From JBOGFC01 sp050742155 (GTDB lineage: Bacteria; Actinomycetota; Acidimicrobiia; Spongiisociales; JALYHC01), in the NCBI GenBank assembly GCA_050742155.1, contig JBOGFC010000054.1:1-10782 (forward strand): a DNA stretch of 10,782 nucleotides, written 5' to 3'. Both the position numbers and the translations under genes were made by a program. The notes beneath the pieces are model-generated. The model searched no databases. It was given only the letters and a program-made list of their open reading frames with translations, and had not been told where the DNA came from. Below, piece by piece: positions 1-6,901 of this stretch; the stretch's first letter is position 1; each line of letters opens with the position of its first letter.

Positions 1-7
1 CTCCCCA

Positions 8-83
8 ACCCTCCCCCAAAGGGGGAGGGTGAAACGCCCAACCTTCCCCCGAAGGGGAGGGTGAAACGGGGGAGGGTGAAACG
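8..83. repeat. Cluster of GC-rich palindromic and direct repeats downstream of glcD
   Basis: The 15-mer GGGGAGGGTGAAACG occurs three times, exactly, at 22-36, 54-68 and 69-83. The first copy closes a perfect 10-bp hairpin (8-17 pairing with 21-30, loop AAA). The second closes a 9-pair hairpin (41-49 with 54-62, loop CGAA, one G-T wobble). The third copy has no left arm and abuts the second directly. The cluster ends two bases before the minus-strand glcD stop codon, so on that strand it would form stem-loops in the 3' end of the transcript. It resembles REP/BIME-type dispersed intergenic repeats. Its role (transcript end, mRNA stabiliser, or neutral repeat) is inference. There is no clear T tract, so a classical rho-independent terminator is not shown. 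Confidence 0.75.
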
Positions 84-84
84 C

Positions 85-1536
85 TCAGAACCTCTCCGCC
101 ACCCCTTCTCGCTCCAGGGGATGCTGCCGGTAGGGGCCCGGCACCTCGCCGCACAAGCGCGGGGTGGGCATCACTTTGCCCGGGTTGGCGAGCTGGTCGG
201 GGTCGAAGGCGCAGCGCAGCCGCTGGAAGGCGTCCAGGTCGGCCTCCGAGAACATCTTGGGCATGTGCCTGCGCTTGTCGAAGCCCACCCCGTGCTCCCC
301 GGTTATCGATCCCCCCACCTCCACGCAGGCCTCCAGGATGCGGCCGGCCAGCTCCTCGGCCCGCTCGGCTTCACCTTCATGGCCGGCGTCGTAGCACACG
401 AGAGGATGAAGGTTGCCGTCCCCGGCGTGGAAGACGTTGGCCACCGTCAGCCCGTAGTCGGCGGACATGGCGTCGATCTTCCGCAACACCTCGGGGAGCC
501 GCTGCCGGGGGATCACCCCGTCCTGCACGTAGTAATTGGGGGACACCCGGCCCATGGCCGCGAAGGCCGCCTTGCGGGCCTTCCAGATCAATAGGCGCTC
601 CTGGTCCGACTGGGCGATGCGGATGCCGGTGGCCCGGTTGAGCCCGCAGGTGGCCACCACCTCCTCGAAGCGGGCTTCGCACTCCGCTTGGGGGCCGTCC
701 AGCTCGACGATCAGGGCTGCCCCGGCATCGAGCGGGTAGCCGGCGTGGGTGGCCGCCTCGCAGGCCTGGATGGAGGCGTGGTCCATCATCTCGATGGCCC
801 CCGGGACCAGCCCGGCCGCCACGATGTCGGAGACCACTTGGCCGGCCTGATCGGTGGTGTCGAAGTAGGCCACCAGCGTCCGCACCGCCTCCGGCACCGG
901 GCTGACCCGCAAGGTGATCCTGGTGGCGATGCCCAGCGTCCCCTCCGAGCCCACGAAGGCTCCCACCAGGTCGTAGCCGGGGTGGTCCAGCTCCTTGCCT
1001 CCCAGCTCGACCACCTCGCCGTCCGAGAGCACCACCTCCAGGCCGGTCACGTAGTTGGTGGTGAAGCCGTATTTGAAGCAGTGGGCGCCCCCCGAGTTCT
1101 CGGCCACGTTCCCGCCGATCGAGCAGACGATCTGGCTGGAGGGGTCGGGGGGGTAGAAGTGGTCCGGGCCGACCGCCTCGGAGACCTGGGTGTTGGTGAC
1201 CCCGGGCTCCACCACCACCCGCTGGTCCTCGAGGTCCACCTCCAACACGCTCCGTAGCCGGGAGAGGACGATCAAGACCCCTTCGGCCACCGGCAGCGCT
1301 CCTCCGGAGAGCCCGGTCCCGGCGCCGCGCGCCACCCAGGGCACCCGATGCCGGTGGCAGATGCGCACGACCTCGTGCACCTCCTTACCGGTGTCGGGTA
1401 GCACCGCCACCGCCGGGGTGGCCTTGTACTGCAACAGGCCGTCCGACTCGTAGGTGCGCAACTGGGAGTTCTCGGTGATGACCCGCTCTGCACCGAGGAG
1501 CTCGGTGAGTTGACGAACGACCTGCTCGTTGATCAT
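85..1536 (-). CDS. glcD: FAD-linked oxidase, GlcD-type (glycolate/D-lactate oxidase catalytic subunit)
   Basis: A 483-residue protein, the usual length for GlcD. It is a VAO/PCMH-fold flavoenzyme that oxidises a 2-hydroxy acid such as glycolate or D-lactate to the 2-oxo acid and passes electrons on to other carriers. Visible motifs in order: FAD-binding RGAGTGLSGGALP (residues 70-82), YPPDPSS (128-134), GGNVAENSGGAHCFKYG (141-157), GSEGTLGI (197-204), then the C-terminal FAD-oxidase domain with NVFHAGDGNLHP (367-378), GSITGEHGVG (409-418) and FDPDQLANPGKV (444-455). The frame is open upstream to 1665. The ATG at 1536 is preferred because AAAGGG lies 5 nt before it, homology begins there, and the longer form would overlap the divergent gene. 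No glcE or glcF is adjacent, so its electron-accepting partner is not visible. Glycolate and D-lactate cannot be told apart from sequence alone. Confidence 0.93.
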   Translation of the reverse strand: MINEQVVRQLTELLGAERVITENSQLRTYESDGLLQYKATPAVAVLPDTGKEVHEVVRICHRHRVPWVARGAGTGLSGGALPVAEGVLIVLSRLRSVLEVDLEDQRVVVEPGVTNTQVSEAVGPDHFYPPDPSSQIVCSIGGNVAENSGGAHCFKYGFTTNYVTGLEVVLSDGEVVELGGKELDHPGYDLVGAFVGSEGTLGIATRITLRVSPVPEAVRTLVAYFDTTDQAGQVVSDIVAAGLVPGAIEMMDHASIQACEAATHAGYPLDAGAALIVELDGPQAECEARFEEVVATCGLNRATGIRIAQSDQERLLIWKARKAAFAAMGRVSPNYYVQDGVIPRQRLPEVLRKIDAMSADYGLTVANVFHAGDGNLHPLVCYDAGHEGEAERAEELAGRILEACVEVGGSITGEHGVGFDKRRHMPKMFSEADLDAFQRLRCAFDPDQLANPGKVMPTPRLCGEVPGPYRQHPLEREGVAERF

Positions 1537-1607
1537 GGGTGCCCTTTGGCCAGCGTAGCAACGTGGAAGTTGTGGGCGGTTTTGCCGACGCGTCCAGCCT
1601 AGGTTCG

Positions 1608-1613
1608 TATAGA
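1608..1613 (+). promoter_or_regulatory. Candidate -10 element for the Nramp-like carrier gene
   Basis: TATAGA lies in the 115-bp divergent intergenic region, about 38 nt before the ATG at 1652. It is the most AT-rich hexamer in the gap. The best upstream -35 match, TTGCCG at 1582-1587, is 20 bp away, longer than ideal. A start near 1620 would give a leader of about 32 nt including the GGAGGAGG ribosome site. This is a pattern match only. Confidence 0.3.
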
Positions 1614-1651
1614 TTGCAGGTGGAACTCGCTGGTCGAGGGAGGAGGCGGTC

Positions 1652-3175
1652 ATGGCCGACGTCATCGATCGGGCCGAGCCGGTGGTGAGGGGCTACCAAC
1701 TCGGCGTGAGCAGGCCGGATCTGGCGGTGCTGGATCTGCCCACCCCGGAGGAGGTGTTCGGCGTCCCACGCGTGGGGGGCTGGAACGTTCTCAAGTTCGT
1801 GATCGGCCCCAGCCTGATTGCCCTCGGGATCTCTATCGGGAGTGGGGAGTGGCTGCTGGGACCACTCAGCGTCGGGCAGTATGGCTTCGTGGGAGTGGGC
1901 TGGGTCATCACGCTCTCGATCCTGCTCCAGACCTTCTACAACGTCGAGCACTCCCGCTATGTCCTGGCCACCGGGGAAGTGCCGGTGGTCTTCTTTGGTC
2001 GCACCCCGCCCGGGTATCTGTTCTGGGTTCCATTCTCGGTGCTGGTGATCTTCTTCGCCTTCATCTGGGGAGGCTGGGCGGCCTCGGCCGGTGACGGGCT
2101 CTTCGCCCTCTTCACGGGGCGTTTGGTCGAGACAGAAGGGGACGAGGCGCTGAGGAACTGGCTGGCCACCGGACTCCTCTTCCTGGTGTTCGTGATCGCC
2201 GCCCTCTCGCGGGTGGTGACCCGGGGCCTGGAGCTGGTCAACTGGGTGATCGTGGGGTTCATCATCGCGGTCCTGGCGTTGATGGACATCTTCCTGGTGC
2301 CGGCCAGCATCTGGTGGGAGGGCATCCGGGGACTGTTCACCCCGGCCGCCCTGCCGGAAGGGATCACCGCCCGGGAGATCGGCGGCCTGGCCGGCTTCGC
2401 CGCGCTGGCCTCCGGGCTCAACTGGTACGTGATGAACCACTATCGCGACCATGGCTACGGCATGAGCCACCGGGTGGGGTACATCGCCGGCCTGCGGGGG
2501 GTGCCCAAGGAAGTCCTGGCGGTGGGGGTGACCTTCCCGGAGGATGAGAGGAACACCCGGCTGTGGAAGCGCTGGTACCGCTACCTCATCCTCGACCTGT
2601 GGGTGGTGTTCGCCATCGGGGCCTTCCTGGGGATGCTGCTCCCCACCATCCTGATGCGACAGGCGGTGGCCCTGTCCGGGCAAGTGCCGGAGAGGGCAAC
2701 GGTGACGACCTTCGTCGCCACCGTGCTGCGGGACGAGTATGGCCAGGGCCTGTTCTTCCTGGCCCTGCTGGTGGGCACGCTGATCCTGTTCAGCACCCAG
2801 CTCGGGATCTTCGAGGCGATGGTGCGCAACCTCACCGACGGGGCCAACGGGATCAGTCCCGGATTCCGCCGCATGGTGGCCGGCGACCCGCGGCGCTTCT
2901 ATTTCCCCTTCATGTTCCTCCTGATGATCGTGATCGCCATCGTGATCAGGCTCTCACCGCCGGTCGGGCTGATCCAGATCTCGGCCAACATGTCCAACTT
3001 TGGGGCGTTGATCTACCCGTTCGTGCTGATATACCTGAACTCCAAGCTGCCCAGGGCGGCCCGGCCCAAGTGGTACCACACGGTGATCCTGCTCTTGGTG
3101 GCGGTGTTCTTCGGCTTCTTCTTCCTGAACTTCGTCACCGAGTTCTTCTTCCAGGTGCCGCTGGTGCAGTTCTAG
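1652..3175 (+). CDS. Nramp-related multi-pass membrane transporter with a non-canonical TM1 motif
   Basis: A 507-residue, strongly hydrophobic protein with roughly 11-12 predicted membrane segments. The stretch GPSLIALGISIGSGEW (residues 52-67) lines up without gaps on the Nramp TM1 pattern ending DPGNW, but the metal-binding Asp and Asn are replaced by Gly63 and Glu66. ILLQTFYNVEHSRYVLATGE (90-109) resembles Nramp TM3. NWYVMNHY (257-264) resembles the TM6 VMPHN motif and keeps the Met. This suggests a LeuT-fold carrier in a divergent Nramp-like branch, whose substrate may not be Mn2+/Fe2+. The ATG at 1652 has an excellent GGAGGAGG ribosome site 5-6 nt upstream. The gene is divergent from glcD, so shared regulation is possible, and a link to organic-acid or metal uptake is only a guess. 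A strong hairpin follows the stop codon. Confidence 0.65.
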   Translation: MADVIDRAEPVVRGYQLGVSRPDLAVLDLPTPEEVFGVPRVGGWNVLKFVIGPSLIALGISIGSGEWLLGPLSVGQYGFVGVGWVITLSILLQTFYNVEHSRYVLATGEVPVVFFGRTPPGYLFWVPFSVLVIFFAFIWGGWAASAGDGLFALFTGRLVETEGDEALRNWLATGLLFLVFVIAALSRVVTRGLELVNWVIVGFIIAVLALMDIFLVPASIWWEGIRGLFTPAALPEGITAREIGGLAGFAALASGLNWYVMNHYRDHGYGMSHRVGYIAGLRGVPKEVLAVGVTFPEDERNTRLWKRWYRYLILDLWVVFAIGAFLGMLLPTILMRQAVALSGQVPERATVTTFVATVLRDEYGQGLFFLALLVGTLILFSTQLGIFEAMVRNLTDGANGISPGFRRMVAGDPRRFYFPFMFLLMIVIAIVIRLSPPVGLIQISANMSNFGALIYPFVLIYLNSKLPRAARPKWYHTVILLLVAVFFGFFFLNFVTEFFFQVPLVQF

Positions 3176-3183
3176 ACAAGCGA

Positions 3184-3212
3184 GCAGGGGCCGGTCATCG
3201 ACCGGCCCCTGC
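3184..3212. terminator. Hairpin terminator shared by two convergent genes
   Basis: A perfect 13-bp inverted repeat (3184-3196 with 3200-3212) encloses a 3-nt loop ATC; 12 bp with a 5-nt loop is sterically more likely. It starts 8 nt after the carrier stop codon and ends 4 nt before the stop codon of the convergent lipoprotein gene, filling almost the whole 41-bp gap. The position and perfect symmetry fit a bidirectional transcription terminator. No long T tract follows on either strand, which is common in high-GC actinobacteria. Confidence 0.8.
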
Positions 3213-3216
3213 GTGC

Positions 3217-3975
3217 TCAGGAGTGCGGGAAGTCGATCACCACCCGCACCGGATCGTCCAGCTCGAGGACCTGCCAGCAGGAAGCACGGGTCAGGCCGAA
3301 GGCCCAGAACAGGGTGCGCTCGAAGTCGCCGGTCTGCTGTGTCTCGACCAGCACCTCGAAGCCGGGCTTGAGTTCTCTCGGGCCGGTATAGGTCAGGTAG
3401 TACCCGGGATCCTCGTTGGTGAACTCCACGCCACTGGCGCCGTGGAAGCCGATCCAGGCAAAGCTGGATCCGTCCACCGCCACCGGCTCGCCGGAAGGAT
3501 CCTCGATGATGGGCGGGGTGGCAGTCCCGATCTCGTACCGAGGAATTCCGAAGTACTGAGGACCTTCCGCCGACGGCGCCAGCTCGAACACCACCCGGTC
3601 GAAGCCCTCGTGGGTGCCCACCCGAACGTCCACCAGGTTGGCGACGAAGTCGCCGCCCCCGCTGACCGAGGGGCACTGGACGGCGGGCTCAGCTTCCGGG
3701 TCGCCCGGATCCTGGCCCGGGTTGGCCTGGTCGATGCCGGGCTGCTCACCCTCGCCGGCCGGACTACTCAAGACGAGCGTGTCGCCCTCCTGAGACTCGG
3801 CCGGCTGGGCCTGCGCCGCTTCTTGGGGCGCCTGCGTGCCGATGGTGGTCGCTTGCGAAGCGAGGGCTTTCTCGTACGCAACCGTAGCCTCGTGCGCGCC
3901 CCGCTCCGGGCCGGCCTCGGCACAGGCGGAAGCCGCCAGAACCCCGATGATCATCGTCGCCAACAGCCGCTTCAT
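3217..3975 (-). CDS. Secreted or lipid-anchored AMIN-like-domain protein
   Basis: A 252-residue exported protein. Residues 1-18 form a signal peptide (MKR, hydrophobic core, then AASAC). Cys18 could be a lipoprotein cysteine, but the -3 position is Ala rather than Leu, so signal peptidase I cleavage is also possible. Residues about 20-100 are a low-complexity linker rich in Ala, Gln, Glu, Pro and Gly. Residues about 110-252 look like the AMIN-like domain of actinobacterial lipoproteins: LVDVRVGTHEGFDRVVFEL near the start and VLELDDPVRVVIDF at the end. Cys101 and Cys233 could form a disulfide. AMIN-type domains are associated with cell-envelope or peptidoglycan binding, so an envelope role is inferred. 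The frame is open upstream to 4164, but the ATG at 3975 has a near-perfect AGGAGGTGA ribosome site and begins the signal peptide. Confidence 0.75.
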   Translation of the reverse strand: MKRLLATMIIGVLAASACAEAGPERGAHEATVAYEKALASQATTIGTQAPQEAAQAQPAESQEGDTLVLSSPAGEGEQPGIDQANPGQDPGDPEAEPAVQCPSVSGGGDFVANLVDVRVGTHEGFDRVVFELAPSAEGPQYFGIPRYEIGTATPPIIEDPSGEPVAVDGSSFAWIGFHGASGVEFTNEDPGYYLTYTGPRELKPGFEVLVETQQTGDFERTLFWAFGLTRASCWQVLELDDPVRVVIDFPHS

Positions 3976-4017
3976 GGTCACCTCCTGGGTGTGGTTGCGA
4001 TGATCGTCCCCGCTGCT

Positions 4018-4061
4018 GGTAACGGCCGCTTCACCATCGTGTAACGGCTCGGTCACGGCTG
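4018..4061. promoter_or_regulatory. Four 11-bp-phased direct repeats, candidate response-regulator operator
   Basis: GTAACGGC occurs at 4019-4026 and again at 4041-4048. GTCACGGC follows at 4052-4059, and the slot between the first two (4030-4037) holds the weaker TTCACCAT. The cores therefore recur every 11 bp, one helical turn, in the same orientation: GTAAC, TTCAC, GTAAC, GTCAC. This geometry is known for OmpR/PhoB-family regulators of actinobacteria (PhoP, GlnR, MtrA type). The array lies between divergent genes, 43 nt from the lipoprotein start and about 72 nt from the membrane-protein start, so it could serve either or both. The repeat pattern is directly visible; the binding protein is inferred. 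Confidence 0.45.
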
Positions 4062-4099
4062 ATCGGCCGAGGCCCGCTGGCCGCCTGCCTTTGCGCTCG

Positions 4100-4105
4100 T
4101 AGTAT
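4100..4105 (+). promoter_or_regulatory. Candidate -10 element for the small membrane-protein gene
   Basis: TAGTAT lies 27 nt before the ATG at 4133. No good -35 hexamer is visible 16-18 bp upstream, which would fit a promoter needing an activator bound at the 11-bp repeats 40-80 bp upstream. This is a pattern match only. Confidence 0.25.
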
Positions 4106-4132
4106 TCGAACCATCGGTCGAGGGTGGGAGGC

Positions 4133-4582
4133 ATGCAGGTCCTGTCGTGGCGAGAGCTCGACATGGCGGGGGTGGCGCTGGCCGGCCTCGCCGCAGGCTA
4201 CGTGATGGCGCTGGCCGGGCTCTGGGCCGGCCGTGTTCCCGGGCTGGTGGCCGTGGACATAGCCGACTTCGGGCGACGCTACATGGTGTCCGACCGGCCC
4301 AGCGCGTGGCTGTTCGGCCTGGTCGCCCATCTGGCCAATAGCGTCTTGCTGGTGCTGGTCTGGGCCTCGCTGGTCGAGCCCAACCTCTCCTGGCCCCGGG
4401 TCCTGGAGGGGCTCGGATGGGGACTGGCCCTGGCGGTGACGCTGGCCGGCGCCCTGGTCTCCCCGCTCAGCGGCATGGGCTTCATGGGCCTGAAGGCGGG
4501 GGGTATCCGCTTCGCGTCGACCAACCTCGTCACGCACGCGGTGTGGGGCATCTTGGTCGGCCTCATCTACGTGCCGGCGTGA
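4133..4582 (+). CDS. Small four-helix integral membrane protein, function unknown
   Basis: I do not recognise this 149-residue protein with certainty. It has four hydrophobic segments at about residues 13-34, 57-80, 94-111 and 128-147. A short polar loop after the first contains DIADFGRRYMVSDRPS (41-56). Two histidines fall in or near membrane helices: His66 in LVAHLANS and His135 in LVTHAVWG. Paired intramembrane histidines of this kind occur in several small uncharacterised membrane families and might bind a metal or cofactor, but that is speculation. The start is uncertain. The ATG at 4133 has GGGAGG only 1 nt away, which is too close. An in-frame GTG at 4124 and an ATG at 4163 are alternatives. 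It lies divergent from the AMIN-like gene and 55 bp before the debranching-enzyme gene, with which it may be co-transcribed. Confidence 0.7.
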   Translation: MQVLSWRELDMAGVALAGLAAGYVMALAGLWAGRVPGLVAVDIADFGRRYMVSDRPSAWLFGLVAHLANSVLLVLVWASLVEPNLSWPRVLEGLGWGLALAVTLAGALVSPLSGMGFMGLKAGGIRFASTNLVTHAVWGILVGLIYVPA

Positions 4583-4637
4583 CGAACACGCACCGAGAGC
4601 CTCCGCCAGAAGGTCTCGGATCAGGGCGTGTGGTCGG

Positions 4638-6764
4638 GTGAGCGACCGTATCGCCCATCCCAGCCAGATCCTCTTCGGAGAGGGCGCCGCCCTGGCTTGC
4701 TCCCTCGACGCCGAGGTGAGAGCCGACGAGCTCCACGGTCTCTTCGCCGCCGACACACGCGTCCTGTCCACCTATCGGATGACTGTGGGGGGGCAGCGCT
4801 GGCAGCTGTTGGGTCGCCGGCGCTTGGATCACCGGACGGCGAGCTGGCGCTACCAGAACCCGCTCATCCGCGACTCGGGGGTCGAGGTACCGGCCGGCTC
4901 CCTGTTCCTGGACCTGAGACGGCGGGTGGCCCGGGCGCTGCACGATGACATCCGGATCTCCTCCTTCGCCCGTCACCCGATACGCGTCCAGCTGGTGGTC
5001 CAGATCGATGCCGATTTCGCAGACGTGTTCGAGGTCAAGCGGCAGAGCCTGGCCCCCCGCGTCGGGATCAGCCGGGAGGTCAGAGAGGATGGGGTCACGC
5101 TGTCCTATGAGCGAGCGGGCTTTCAGAGGGGCTTGTCGATCCGGGTTGGACCGTCGAGCCCGGCTCCCACCTATGTGGGCTCTCTGATGGTGTTCGAGCT
5201 GAAGCTGGCCCACGACGAGCACTGGACCTGCTGTATCGAAGCCGAGCCGGAAGTCGACGGGCAGACGCTCGGCTTCGTCGGCGACCCGCACGCCGAGGAA
5301 CAGTCGGCGGCCTGGTGCCCTTCGCCCGGTGCGCAGGTGGAGGCCGAGCCATTGCTGCAGAGCCCCTACCAGCGCGGCTGCGCCGATCTGAGCGCGCTGG
5401 CAGTCAGCGACGGCGAAGGACCTCCGTACGTGGCGGCCGGCACTCCCTGGTTCCTGACCCTCTTTGGGCGGGACACGCTGGTCACGGCGCTCATGAGCGG
5501 ACTGGCGGGATCCTGGCCCGTCGAAGGAGCGCTGGCCGCCCTGGGAGGCAGGCAGGCCCGCCGGCGCGACGACTGGCGCGACGCGGAGCCCGGCAAGCTG
5601 CCGCACGAGGTGCGGGGCGGGGAGCTGGCCCATCGGGGACTCATCCCTCACACGCCCTATTACGGCAGCCACGATGCCCCGGCGCTCTACTGCCTGGCCT
5701 TGTGGCACGCCTGGCGATGGACGGGCGACCGAGGCCTCCTTGACGCCCATCTCGACACGGCCCGCGCTTGCCTGCGGTGGTGTGACGAGCTGGGCGATCG
5801 GGACGGCGACGGCCTCCAGGAGTACGCCACCCGCAGCCGGGACGGCCTCTACAACCAGGGCTGGAAGGACTCCGGAGAGGCGGTCGTCCGGCCCGACGGG
5901 GAGCTGGCTACGGTGCCACTGGCCACCGTCGAGCTGCAGGGTTACCTCTACGCCGCCCGCTTGGCGATGGCCGAGCTGCTCGAGGCCTCCGGCCAGCCCG
6001 AGGAGTCGGGTGATCTCCGCCGGGCGGCGGCCGAGCTGCGGTCTCTGGTCGAGGAACGCTTCTGGCTCGACGAGCAAGGCTTCTATGCCTTGGCGCTCGA
6101 TGGCGACAAGCACCCGGTGGCCAGCATCTCCTCCAATCCGGGCCACCTCCTCTGGACGGGACTGCCCGCCCCGGACCGGGCCCGCCTGGTCGCCCGCCGG
6201 CTGCTGGAAGCCGACCTCTTCAGCGGGTGGGGGCTGCGCACCTTGTCCGCCGATCACCCCTGCTACAACCCGCTCTCCTATCAGGTCGGATCGGTCTGGC
6301 CGCAGGACACACTCCTGGCCGCCGGGGGGATGTGGCGCTACGGTCTGCGGGCGGAAGGGGCCCAACTGCTGGCCGGCGTGCTCGGTGCCGCCGCCCAGTT
6401 CGAGGACGATCGCCTGCCGGAGCTGTTCGCCGGCTTCGACCGGCGGCTGGGCCCTCCGGTGCCCTACCAGGAGGCAAACGTTCCCCAGGCCTGGGCGGCC
6501 GCCGCCCCGGTGATGGCCACCCAGCTCTTCCTGGGCCTGGTGCCGGACGCCCCTCACCGCCGCTGTCTGGTGGCGCCTTGGCTCCCCGAGTGGTTGCCGA
6601 GGCTGGCCGTGAGGGACATCCCGGTGGGAGAGGGCACCCTGCAGGTCGTGCTGGCCCGTCGCGCCGGGAAGACGGTCATCGAGGCTCTGGAGGGCCGCTC
6701 GATCGAGGTGATCGAAGGACAGGTCGAGGCACCGCTCTGGGGGCGACCCGCGCCGATGGCGTGA
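4638..6764 (+). CDS. Amylo-alpha-1,6-glucosidase / glycogen debranching enzyme family protein
   Basis: A 708-residue cytoplasmic protein with the two-part architecture of bacterial and archaeal debranching enzymes. Residues about 5-240 are a beta-rich N-terminal domain (GDE_N type: ILFGEG, GLFAADTRVLSTY at 35-47). Residues about 250-640 are an (alpha/alpha)6 glucosidase barrel (GDE_C type). Conserved signatures are TPWFLTLFGRDTL (269-281), EPGKLPHEVRGGEL (317-330), GWKDSGEAV (408-416), SGWGLRTLS (529-537), YNPLSYQVGSVWPQDT (543-558) and LPELFAGF (593-600). Acidic residues in the GWKDSGE and HEVRGGE motifs are the likely active-site region. The family hydrolyses alpha-1,6 branch points of glycogen or related glucans; exact specificity (glycogen, trehalose-related or plant oligosaccharide) cannot be read here. 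The GTG start has no strong ribosome site, but the family N terminus begins here. No glgX, glgB or glgP neighbour is present. Confidence 0.88.
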   Translation: MSDRIAHPSQILFGEGAALACSLDAEVRADELHGLFAADTRVLSTYRMTVGGQRWQLLGRRRLDHRTASWRYQNPLIRDSGVEVPAGSLFLDLRRRVARALHDDIRISSFARHPIRVQLVVQIDADFADVFEVKRQSLAPRVGISREVREDGVTLSYERAGFQRGLSIRVGPSSPAPTYVGSLMVFELKLAHDEHWTCCIEAEPEVDGQTLGFVGDPHAEEQSAAWCPSPGAQVEAEPLLQSPYQRGCADLSALAVSDGEGPPYVAAGTPWFLTLFGRDTLVTALMSGLAGSWPVEGALAALGGRQARRRDDWRDAEPGKLPHEVRGGELAHRGLIPHTPYYGSHDAPALYCLALWHAWRWTGDRGLLDAHLDTARACLRWCDELGDRDGDGLQEYATRSRDGLYNQGWKDSGEAVVRPDGELATVPLATVELQGYLYAARLAMAELLEASGQPEESGDLRRAAAELRSLVEERFWLDEQGFYALALDGDKHPVASISSNPGHLLWTGLPAPDRARLVARRLLEADLFSGWGLRTLSADHPCYNPLSYQVGSVWPQDTLLAAGGMWRYGLRAEGAQLLAGVLGAAAQFEDDRLPELFAGFDRRLGPPVPYQEANVPQAWAAAAPVMATQLFLGLVPDAPHRRCLVAPWLPEWLPRLAVRDIPVGEGTLQVVLARRAGKTVIEALEGRSIEVIEGQVEAPLWGRPAPMA

Positions 6765-6895
6765 TGAGACTCGCTCCGGGCGTCAGGAAGCTATCAGTCC
6801 CGTCAGGCGCGGCTCGGGCGTTCCGCCACAGCCGGCCAACGACCGCGGCCTTCGCTTGCAGGCAACGCCGAGAAGGGCCAGCTTAGGCGCGCAGC

Positions 6896-6901
6896 TACAT
6901 T
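6896..6901 (+). promoter_or_regulatory. Candidate -10 element giving a leaderless glpA transcript
   Basis: TACATT fits the TANNNT pattern of actinobacterial -10 boxes. Its last base is 7 nt before the GTG at 6908, the usual distance to a transcription start. Together with the lack of a Shine-Dalgarno sequence, this suggests a leaderless mRNA starting at the GTG at 6908. No clear -35 is visible. Confidence 0.35.

Noticed and set aside
8..83. Possible CRISPR array at the left edge
   Set aside because: The repeats are 15 nt with unequal or no spacers and form hairpins with neighbouring sequence. No cas gene is present.
1537..1665. N-terminal extension of glcD to an upstream ATG at 1665
   Set aside because: The extension has no family similarity, overlaps the divergent carrier gene, and the ATG at 1536 has its own ribosome site.
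1385..2683. A 432-codon minus-strand open frame opposite the carrier gene
   Set aside because: It covers the divergent promoter region and both flanking genes. The product is rich in His, Gln, Glu, Gly and Pro and shows no domain.
2563..4044. A 493-codon plus-strand open frame spanning the end of the carrier and the antisense of the lipoprotein gene
   Set aside because: It crosses two well-supported genes and a terminator hairpin, and its composition is low-complexity. It is a GC-bias shadow.
4593..4619. Six-base inverted repeat CCGAGA/TCTCGG between the small membrane-protein gene and the debranching gene
   Set aside because: The stem is short with a 15-nt loop and internal mismatches. It is too weak to call a terminator and could arise by chance at this GC content.
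4563..6557. A 664-codon open frame on the minus strand opposite the debranching-enzyme gene
   Set aside because: It lies antisense to a gene with clear family motifs. Its product is rich in Gly, Arg, Pro and His with no recognisable domain, as expected from a third-position-GC shadow frame.
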